From contig NZ_NWUO01000004.1 of the NCBI RefSeq assembly GCF_002895925.1, positions 62,001 to 126,000 on the forward strand: a stretch of DNA of 64,000 nucleotides. Direction: 5' to 3'. Positions 56,229 to 64,000 of the stretch are shown here, piece by piece. The notes beneath the pieces are model-generated. The model searched no databases. It saw only the letters and a list, made by a program, of their open reading frames with translations, and was not told the origin of the DNA. The stretch comes from Mixta theicola (lineage in GTDB: Bacteria > Pseudomonadota > Gammaproteobacteria > Enterobacterales > Enterobacteriaceae). The translations under genes and the position numbers were made by a program. The first letter of the stretch is position 1. Each line of letters opens with the position of its first letter.

Positions 56229-56257
56229 CTTGAAAGCGATCGCGGCTGTCCCTATCT
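56229..56257 (+). promoter_or_regulatory. Sigma-32 promoter of groS-groL
   Basis: CTTGAAA (56229-56235) and CCCTATCT (56250-56257) with a 14-base spacer match the heat-shock consensus CTTGAAA-N13-15-CCCCAT(T/A)T and lie about 84 bases before groS, as in E. coli. Confidence 0.85.
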
Positions 56258-56313
56258 CTTGAGCCACGAGGCCGGAAGCCTATAAGCCCGGCATTCATCC
56301 CTAAAATGACTGA

Positions 56314-56634
<321 letters not shown>

Positions 56635-56668
56635 TTAGGCAAAAACCACATCGAACATACGAATTTAA

Positions 56669-58327
<1,659 letters not shown>

Positions 58328-58352
58328 TTGCCCCCAACGGCTTAGGTTATCT

Positions 58353-58386
58353 AAACCCCCTGGCAGAAATGGCAGGGGGTTTTTCT
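58353..58386 (+). terminator. groSL terminator
   Basis: AACCCCCTG-GCAGAAATGG-CAGGGGGTT followed by TTTTCTTTT. Confidence 0.93.
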
Positions 58387-58517
58387 TTTGCCGCTGAAAA
58401 AGGTATAAGTAAACGCGCAGGTTTATACTGAACGTTTGTGGCAAGGGATGTTTAAGACAACGCTCTCTTTTCTGATACGCTCAGACCGGATACTGACGAT
58501 AATAAATGAGGAATCAC

Positions 58518-58865
58518 ATGCGGATTAAAGTCTTGCTGGGGCTTTCTGCAGCAGCATTGCTGCTGGCGGGGTGTAGCACCTCCAAAGATCTAAGTGCGGC
58601 AGGCCAGCGCGTCACCTTTACCGATCAGCAACCGGGCAGTACCTGCCAGCTCTTGGGTGAAATCACCGGTAGCCAGAGCAACTGGCTGAGCGGCGCTGGC
58701 GGCGAAAACAGCTCTCTGCGCGGCGCGGCGAATGATTTACGCAACCGGGCGGCGGAGATGGGCGGCAACGTGATTTACGGCGCAACCAGCCCTACGCAAA
58801 ATATCTGGTCAAGCTTCGCCCCGCTCGACAGCAAAATGACCGGCCAGGTCTATAAATGCCCGTAA
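58518..58865 (+). CDS. yjeI: YjeI, DUF4156 lipoprotein
   Basis: 115 residues from the ATG at 58518, which has GAGGA 7 bases upstream. The lipobox LLAGC places the modified Cys near residue 18, and Ser-Thr after it predicts sorting to the outer membrane. The body matches E. coli YjeI (QSNWLSGAGG, SLRGAANDLRNRAAEMGGNVIYG, GQVYKCP). Its function is unknown. yjeJ, which follows in E. coli, is absent; the next 245 bases show no gene. Confidence 0.93.
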   Translation: MRIKVLLGLSAAALLLAGCSTSKDLSAAGQRVTFTDQQPGSTCQLLGEITGSQSNWLSGAGGENSSLRGAANDLRNRAAEMGGNVIYGATSPTQNIWSSFAPLDSKMTGQVYKCP

Positions 58866-59110
58866 GTTCTGTTTAACCGCCATAAATTTTAGCGTTATGC
58901 CGGTGCCTGCTGTGACGCTGCCGGCTTAACGCTGTTACCCCGCCCCCGTTTTTCTGCCGATAACAGCGCCTTCGCCGTCAGGATGGTGGCTCTGTTGCTG
59001 ATATATCCTGTTAATTCACAGAGCCGCGCGATAATGCCTTAGCGCTGACGCGGGTTGATGATTTTTCACCATCATGTTGACCGTCCTGCCTTTTATTACC
59101 GGACGCCGCT

Positions 59111-60139
59111 TCAGGATTGCCTGAGCTGCAGATCGAGCGGCGTTTTACTCGGCTCGCCGCCGATTTCTCGCGCCAGTTTTGGCACCAGATAGCCGGAAAC
59201 CAGCGCCAGCAGCTGCCGCATAATGGCGCGCGCCGCCTCGTCCGCAACATAAAAGTGCGCCGCGCCCTGAACTTTATCCAGCACGTGCAGGTAATATGGC
59301 AGGATCCCAGCATCAAACAGCGCATTGCTGAGCGCCGCCAGCGTGTGCGCATCATCATTAATGCCGCGCAGCAGCACGCTTTGGTTTAGCATCGTGACGC
59401 CGGCGCGCTTCAGCATAGTGATGCCGTGGCGCAGCGCATTATCAATTTCCTGGGCATGATTAATATGGGTCACCATAAGCACCTGCAGGCGTGAGCTTGC
59501 CAGACGCTGACATAAACCTTCGGTAATCCGCGCGGGAATAACCACCGGCAGGCGGCTGTGAATACGCAGGCGTTTTAAATGCGGGATCGCTTCCAGTTCG
59601 CCGATCAGCCAGTCCAGCTCATGATCTTTTGCCATCAGCGGATCGCCGCCGGAAAAAATGATCTCGTCCAGCTCGTGATGATCGCGAATATAGTCCAGCG
59701 CCCGCTGCCAATTGCGCTTATTGCCCTGGTTATCCTGATAAGGAAAATGACGGCGGAAACAGTAGCGGCAGTTCACCGCGCAGCCGCCTTTTACCAGCAG
59801 CAGCGCCCGGTTTCTATACTTATGCAGCAGGCCAGGCACGACGCTGCTCTGCTCATCCAGCGGATCGGTACTGTAGCCAGGCGCATCAATAAATTCCTGG
59901 CGATCGGTGATCACCTGCAGCAGCAGGGGATCGTGCGGATCGCCTTTTTTCATGCGTTGCGCAAACGCACGCGGCACGCGCAGGGCAAAAAGCCGGCGCG
60001 CATCCTCTCCGGCAGCCAGCTGCGGATGGTGATCCAATGCTAAAAAGCGTAGCAATTCATGGGGTTCAGTGATGACGTCTGCAAGTTGTTGCAACCAATC
60101 TTCTCTGGATGGGGTATTTAGGGTTACAATGTGTGCCAT
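59111..60139 (-). CDS. epmB: EpmB, EF-P lysine 2,3-aminomutase
   Basis: 342-residue radical-SAM/PLP enzyme. The SAM cluster cysteines are C120, C124 and C127 in CAVNCRYC, followed by FRRHFPY; the downstream IIFSGGDPLMA motif binds SAM. It converts alpha-lysine to beta-lysine, which EpmA then attaches to EF-P. The gene is divergent from efp with 40 bases between starts, so the enzyme and its final target share a control region. Confidence 0.97.
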   Translation of the reverse strand: MAHIVTLNTPSREDWLQQLADVITEPHELLRFLALDHHPQLAAGEDARRLFALRVPRAFAQRMKKGDPHDPLLLQVITDRQEFIDAPGYSTDPLDEQSSVVPGLLHKYRNRALLLVKGGCAVNCRYCFRRHFPYQDNQGNKRNWQRALDYIRDHHELDEIIFSGGDPLMAKDHELDWLIGELEAIPHLKRLRIHSRLPVVIPARITEGLCQRLASSRLQVLMVTHINHAQEIDNALRHGITMLKRAGVTMLNQSVLLRGINDDAHTLAALSNALFDAGILPYYLHVLDKVQGAAHFYVADEAARAIMRQLLALVSGYLVPKLAREIGGEPSKTPLDLQLRQS

Positions 60140-60179
60140 TTTTTTGGCTAAGTACCAGTATTAATTGTAGAGGGCCTTT

Positions 60180-60746
60180 ATGGCGACTTATTCTAGCAAC
60201 GATTTTCGCAACGGTCTCAAAATCATGTTCGAAGGTGAACCTTACGCCATCGAATTCAGTGAGTTTGTTAAACCGGGCAAAGGTCAGGCGTTCGCACGCG
60301 TTAAGATGCGTCGTTTGCTGACCGGCAAGCTGATCGAAAAAACTTTTAAATCTACCGACTCCGCCGAAGGCGCAGACGTGGTAGATATGTCCCTGACTTA
60401 CCTCTATAACGACGGTGAGTTCTGGCACTTTATGAACAACGAAACTTTCGAACAGCTGGCTGCTGACGCGAAAGCCGTAGGTGAAAATGCAAAATGGCTG
60501 CTGGAGCAGGCCGAGTGCATCGTGACCCTGTGGAACGGTAGCCCGATTACCGTTACGCCGCCGAATTTCGTTGAGCTGGAGATTGTTGATACTGATCCAG
60601 GCCTGAAAGGCGATACCGCAGGTACCGGCGGCAAACCGGCAACGCTGACTACCGGCGCGGTCGTAAAGGTTCCGCTATTTGTGCAGATCGGCGAAGTGAT
60701 CAAAGTCGATACTCGCTCTGGCGAATACGTATCTCGCGTAAAATAA
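60180..60746 (+). CDS. efp: Elongation factor P
   Basis: 188 residues, three beta-barrel domains. It relieves ribosome stalling at polyproline stretches. The modified lysine lies in the loop [13 protein letters not shown] (Lys34 in E. coli numbering) and is intact, in keeping with divergent epmB. The ending GEYVSRVK is typical. Confidence 0.98.
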   Translation: MATYSSNDFRNGLKIMFEGEPYAIEFSEFVKPGKGQAFARVKMRRLLTGKLIEKTFKSTDSAEGADVVDMSLTYLYNDGEFWHFMNNETFEQLAADAKAVGENAKWLLEQAECIVTLWNGSPITVTPPNFVELEIVDTDPGLKGDTAGTGGKPATLTTGAVVKVPLFVQIGEVIKVDTRSGEYVSRVK

Positions 60747-60754
60747 GCTTTTAT

Positions 60755-60782
60755 AAAGCGCATTCCACGGATGCGCTTTTTT
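60755..60782 (+). terminator. efp terminator
   Basis: AAAGCGCAT-TCCACGG-ATGCGCTTT followed by T residues, 8 bases after the efp stop. Confidence 0.9.
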
Positions 60783-60879
60783 AATGCAGGCCATTTCCTT
60801 TAAGCTCGCCAGCAAGCTGTTAATTTCGGGCTATGCTTTAGTTGCTGTACTTTCAACTGTAACCAACAAGGAAATGGCT

Positions 60880-61014
60880 ATGTCTAAGAAAAGTATTGTC
60901 GCTATCTTTTCCGCTTTGATTCTTTCTACCCTGCTGTCCGCTTGTAATACCACGCGTGGCGTAGGCGAGGATGTAGAAGCTGGCGGCCAGGCGATTCAGC
61001 GCGGCGCCCAGTAA
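60880..61014 (+). CDS. ecnB: Entericidin B-like lipoprotein
   Basis: 44 residues from the ATG at 60880 (AAGGA 7 bases upstream; an ATG 6 bases earlier sits too close). The signal ends in the lipobox LLSAC, and the mature peptide reads [18 protein letters not shown], matching E. coli EcnB. Entericidin B is a small amphipathic bacteriolytic lipoprotein induced in stationary phase. The companion antidote gene ecnA, which precedes ecnB in E. coli, is not seen. A longer in-frame reading from 60784 has no support. Confidence 0.92.
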   Translation: MSKKSIVAIFSALILSTLLSACNTTRGVGEDVEAGGQAIQRGAQ

Positions 61015-61274
61015 GTTGAACGGTGCGGAACGCTGTTCCGTACCGACATTTTCAGCCCGCCACGGTTAATCCTTACGCTCCCCGGCGGCTTTAATTTCCC
61101 ATTTACGATGCCGTAGCGCCGTCCGGTACTACCTCTATCAGCCGATCTACCGGGCAACCAGCCTCTCTTGCCTGCTCTGTTAGCCGTTGTTTAACCGATT
61201 CACCCCGCTGCGGCGTCCGCAGCGCCAGCAATAATTTTTCCGCCAGCCCTGGCGGTAAGCCAATGTAAACCTGC
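61015..61274. other. Region with decayed minus-strand frame
   Basis: A minus-strand frame (about 61108-61275) reads VYIGLPPGLAEKLLLALRTP and then GESVKQRLTEQAREAGCPVDRL before a stop. It is protein-like but has no ATG/GTG start and no known family. It is probably a remnant, partly overlain by the flagellin promoter. Confidence 0.3.
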
Positions 61275-61301
61275 TAAAGCCGTTCGCTTCTTCGCCGATA
61301 A
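61275..61301 (+). promoter_or_regulatory. Sigma-28 (FliA) promoter of the orphan flagellin
   Basis: TAAAGCCG (61275-61282) and GCCGATAA (61294-61301) with exactly 11 bases between. The -10 element is a perfect match to the FliA consensus TAAAGTTT-N11-GCCGATAA and the -35 keeps TAAAG. It lies 40 bases before the flagellin start. Confidence 0.88.
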
Positions 61302-61341
61302 CCTTTCTATTCGAATAACAGTCAGTGAAGAGTTTCTTATC

Positions 61342-62793
61342 ATGGCGACCATTTACACTAATCTGTTATCAGCCAACGTCCTGGAAAATCAGGCAAAGGG
61401 TGCCTCACAGCTTAGCCAGACTATTGCGCGTCTTTCATCAGGGTTACGAATTAATGATGCGAAAGATGATGCAGCCGGTCAGGCTATTGCTAACCGTATG
61501 ACGGCCAACCTCGGTGCCGATAGCGTTATTAGCCGCGGGCTGGACGATGGGATAAGCCTGTCAGAAACCGCTGACGGCGGGCTGGATTCTATTTCTCAGC
61601 TGCTGATCCGCGCTAAAGAGCTGGCGATCCGCTCGGTGAACGATGCGTTATCGGACAGCGATCGGCAAAGCCTGCAGGGTGAGTTCCAGCAAATTAGCAG
61701 CACTATCGATCAGATCGCCGGCAATACGGAAATATTCGGTAAATATCCGCTGGCTCCGGCGGTGGCGGAACTGCCGGTTATGCTGGGCGACGTTACGCCG
61801 GCCACCAGCAAGTTTCCGCTGCCGGGCACCAGCTATGGTTTTACTTCCGGCGTGGTCTCGCTGGCCTATATTCCGGCGGGCGCAACGAACGTCGTGATGG
61901 ATATTAACTCCCTCTCCTATGACGATGACATCCAGATTTTTACCCGTGATGGCAAACATCTGGTTGGCACGCCGTTACAGGGCAGCGATCCCGATCCGAC
62001 ATGGGTCAGTAAAGGCATTACCAGCGCAGCGCAGGCCAACAGCAGCGTGATGACCGAAGCGAACGGCTTTTTGCCGGGCGCCAGCTATGATGATGCCATG
62101 CTGACGCAGGGTGGCAGCACCTACAGCCTGAACGGCAGCGCCACGCAAAGCTATAACGGCATGACCCTGACCTACAGCGGCGATGGCGATCGTTATGAAG
62201 ATGCGACCACCGGTGGCTTTAATGACGGCAGCGTCTCCAGCGCCAATACCAATGAGCGCGTGCGCATTGATAACGTTACTGAAGATCTGGTGATAATGGT
62301 GGTGGGCAACGGTTCATTTAACGCGAAAATGAGCTGGGGAAATATGCCGACGCCAACCTATACGCCCACGCAGCCGGTAAAGGTCAGCACCCCCACGCAA
62401 ATTGTGACCAGCGCCAATTTTGGCGACGATTTGCAAACCAAAACCATCGCTCCGACCCCTTCCGATAGCGCATCGTTGGGGCTGGCGTCTACCCGCCTTG
62501 ATCCAAAAGATGAGGCGACGAAAGCGCTGGGCGCGCTGGATAAAGCGCTGCAAACCGTTAGTGGCTATCGGGGCGAGTATGGCAGTACGATAAATAGTCT
62601 GGAATCGACTAAGGCGTCGCTGACCGCCCAGACGCAGGCGACTACCGCCGCGCGCAGTCGGATTATGGATGCGGATTATGCGCTGGAAGCCAGTAATCTG
62701 ACCAAAGCGCAAATTATCCAGCAGGCCAGCAATGCGGTGCTGGTACAGGCCAACCAACAGCCGCAGCTGATGTTATCTTTACTGAAGGGATGA
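61342..62793 (+). CDS. Orphan flagellin with unusual central domain
   Basis: 483 residues. The N-terminal flagellin domain (about 1-135) has NLLSANVLENQAKGASQ, LSSGLRINDAKDDAAGQAIANRM and ISQLLIRAKELAIRSVND. The C-terminal domain (about 395-483) has YRGEYGSTINSLESTKASL, RSRIMDADYALEASNLTKAQI and a terminal LLKG in place of the usual LLR. The intervening 260 residues lack the usual D2-D3 sequence; they contain SYDDDIQIFTRDGKHLVGTP and an Asp/Gly/Thr-rich, probably beta-sandwich region. No HEXXH is seen, so it is not a flagellinolysin. A sigma-28 promoter precedes it. It lies between ecnB and frdD, away from flagellar loci. Confidence 0.9.
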   Translation: MATIYTNLLSANVLENQAKGASQLSQTIARLSSGLRINDAKDDAAGQAIANRMTANLGADSVISRGLDDGISLSETADGGLDSISQLLIRAKELAIRSVNDALSDSDRQSLQGEFQQISSTIDQIAGNTEIFGKYPLAPAVAELPVMLGDVTPATSKFPLPGTSYGFTSGVVSLAYIPAGATNVVMDINSLSYDDDIQIFTRDGKHLVGTPLQGSDPDPTWVSKGITSAAQANSSVMTEANGFLPGASYDDAMLTQGGSTYSLNGSATQSYNGMTLTYSGDGDRYEDATTGGFNDGSVSSANTNERVRIDNVTEDLVIMVVGNGSFNAKMSWGNMPTPTYTPTQPVKVSTPTQIVTSANFGDDLQTKTIAPTPSDSASLGLASTRLDPKDEATKALGALDKALQTVSGYRGEYGSTINSLESTKASLTAQTQATTAARSRIMDADYALEASNLTKAQIIQQASNAVLVQANQQPQLMLSLLKG

Positions 62794-62794
62794 T

Positions 62795-63148
62795 TTACAG
62801 CGTTACTACGCCGATAGCGGCAATCACCGTAAGGATCGCCGCCAGCCCGTAGAACCACCATTTGCTGGCGGGAATGTTGAACTGAAGATCGTGCGCGCCA
62901 TGATGCAGACGATGCAGCGCGCACCACAGCGGCAGCACGATAGCCAGGAAAATCAGCCCGCGCCCAGGGATACTGGCGGCAAATTCCAGAATACGCGCAT
63001 AGCTTAGCGCCTCGTTCGGCCACCAGCCCAGCGGCAGCAGCAGGCCAGCCAGCAGGACCGCAACCGGCGAAACTACGGCTGCCCACATGCCACCCGCGCC
63101 AAATAGTCCCCAAAACAGCGGTTCATCCGATCGTTGTGGTTGTTGCAT
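62795..63148 (-). CDS. frdD: FrdD, fumarate reductase membrane subunit
   Basis: 117 residues with three membrane helices (about 20-45, 60-82, 96-116), including the family stretch [13 protein letters not shown]. It anchors the reductase and, with FrdC, binds menaquinol. GGAGG lies 5 bases before the start, 9 bases after frdC. The stop is 1 base from the convergent flagellin stop. Confidence 0.95.
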   Translation of the reverse strand: MQQPQRSDEPLFWGLFGAGGMWAAVVSPVAVLLAGLLLPLGWWPNEALSYARILEFAASIPGRGLIFLAIVLPLWCALHRLHHGAHDLQFNIPASKWWFYGLAAILTVIAAIGVVTL

Positions 63149-63157
63149 TTTTCCTCC

Positions 63158-63556
63158 TTATATTGCCAGGGCCAGCCACAGCGCTGCCAGCGTCACCAGC
63201 AGCGTGACGATCCACAGGGCAATAATCATCGGCTGCGGCTTCAGCTTTTCACCTTTGACTATCAGGATGGCCGCTTTGGGCGCCAGCTCAAACCAGGTTT
63301 TGCTGTGCAACAGCGCGGCGGCCAGCGTCACCAGATTTAACAGCAGCGTCGCCGGATGCTGGAGAAAATCCACAAAACGCGCCCAGGATTCAGGGCCGCC
63401 CTTCAGGGCGTAAAGGCCGAAAATCAGCTCCAGGCTAAACCACAGCGCGGGGATAGCGGTGCCTTCGCGCAGCATATAAAAGCGATAAAAAGCCAGCTGC
63501 CGCCACCAGCTGGCCGATACCGGCGCCAGATAAGGTTTGCGTTTACTTATCATCAA
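63158..63556 (-). CDS. frdC: FrdC, fumarate reductase membrane subunit
   Basis: 132 residues with three membrane helices and the family opening [29 protein letters not shown] (E. coli Frd[30 protein letters not shown] type). It binds menaquinol near its Glu in the first helix ([15 protein letters not shown]). It is between frdB and frdD in the frdABCD operon. Confidence 0.96.
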   Translation of the reverse strand: MMISKRKPYLAPVSASWWRQLAFYRFYMLREGTAIPALWFSLELIFGLYALKGGPESWARFVDFLQHPATLLLNLVTLAAALLHSKTWFELAPKAAILIVKGEKLKPQPMIIALWIVTLLVTLAALWLALAI

Positions 63557-63563
63557 AAGCTCC

Positions 63564-64000
63564 TTAATGCGGTTTTAGTTGGGCAATCAGGTAATCTTTT
63601 GCGCTTTCAACCTTGCCCTGCTGGATAGCCGCCGCCGGATCGACACGCTTCGGGCAAACCTCAGAGCAAAAGCCGACAAAGGTGCAGGGCCAGACGCCGT
63701 TAGCGCCGTTTAACAGCGGCATACGTTCGGCTTTACCGCGATCGCGGCTGTCCAGATTGTAACGATGCGCCAGGGCGATAACCGCCGGGCCGATAAACTG
63801 CGGATTAAGAGCAAACTGTGGGCAGGCTGCATAGCACAGGCCGCAATTGATACAGCCGGAAAACTGATGATAGCGCGCCATCTGCGCCGGGGTTTGTCGG
63901 TTTGCTCCCTGCGCCGGAACGCGTGGATTGCCAATAATGTACGGCTTAACCGCCTCAAGGCTTTCGATAAAGTGGCTCATATCCACCACCAAATCGCGCT
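63564..64000 (-). CDS. frdB: FrdB, fumarate reductase iron-sulfur subunit (partial)
   Basis: The C-terminal 145 or so residues; the frame is open to the window edge, with the N-terminal [2Fe-2S] domain beyond it. The [4Fe-4S] motif [12 protein letters not shown] and the [3Fe-4S] motif [17 protein letters not shown] are complete. It carries electrons from menaquinol in FrdCD to FrdA, which reduces fumarate in anaerobic respiration. frdC follows after 7 bases. An internal ATG at 63992 is not the start. Confidence 0.97.
   Translation of the reverse strand, partial: RDLVVDMSHFIESLEAVKPYIIGNPRVPAQGANRQTPAQMARYHQFSGCINCGLCYAACPQFALNPQFIGPAVIALAHRYNLDSRDRGKAERMPLLNGANGVWPCTFVGFCSEVCPKRVDPAAAIQQGKVESAKDYLIAQLKPH

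Noticed and set aside
61342..62793. Flagellinolysin (metalloprotease flagellin)
   Set aside because: The central domain has no HEXXH zinc motif.

Overview
The window reads as a chromosomal segment from an enterobacterium, most likely of the Erwiniaceae (Pantoea/Erwinia/Mixta type); I cannot fix the genus. Two backbone blocks follow the Escherichia coli gene order around soxRS and groE. The first (about 3.1-17.1 kb) is yjcB, soxS/soxR, ghxP, yjcE, actP-yjcH-acs and gltP. The second (about 49.5 kb to the end) is tRNA-Phe, yjdC, dsbD, cutA, dcuA, aspA, fxsA, groS-groL, yjeI, epmB, efp, ecnB and frdD-frdC-frdB. Predicted proteins match their E. coli counterparts along most of their length.

The left edge (1-3.04 kb) is accessory: a cut-off IS3-type OrfA, a Wzx-like flippase and a TupA-like ATP-grasp protein with no other polysaccharide genes nearby. 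Between gltP and tRNA-Phe lies about 32 kb of lineage-specific gene content. It holds murQ without murP, the aerotaxis receptor aer, a single-chain dihydroxyacetone kinase, a toxin-antitoxin-like pair, sbmA, a three-subunit gluconate dehydrogenase, an unknown Cys/His protein, and the oligogalacturonate genes ogl-kdgF facing a sugar-phosphate isomerase. It continues with an OprD-type porin, tsx, a TetR plus MarA-like regulator pair, yciG-yciE-katN, a LysR regulator with an MFS exporter, a colicin-like DNase with its immunity gene, PQQ glucose dehydrogenase (gcd), a Rob-like regulator and yghX.

Several control sites can be read directly. They are the SoxR palindrome in a 19-bp-spaced soxS promoter, a GntR-type palindrome before the gluconate dehydrogenase operon, two KdgR boxes between ogl and the isomerase, and twin TGAAC-N4-GTTCA sites before the TetR gene. 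A LexA box precedes the colicin, a sigma-32 promoter precedes groS, and a strong sigma-28 promoter precedes an orphan flagellin. A 14-bp perfect inverted repeat is embedded in the TTGACA-N17-TACATT promoter of the toxin-antitoxin-like pair.

Functionally the accessory block suggests a plant- or surface-associated, motile bacterium. Gcd and the gluconate dehydrogenase would oxidise glucose to gluconate and then 2-ketogluconate in the periplasm; ogl and kdgF serve pectin-fragment breakdown. Oxidative and envelope stress are covered by SoxRS, KatN, DsbD and the MarA-like regulators, and competition by the SOS-controlled bacteriocin. The items most worth following up are the orphan sigma-28 flagellin at 61.3-62.8 kb, the toxin-antitoxin-like pair at 22.0-22.9 kb, the small SOS-controlled colicin at 41.7-43.4 kb, and the possible CNF-like deamidase at 28.6-29.2 kb.
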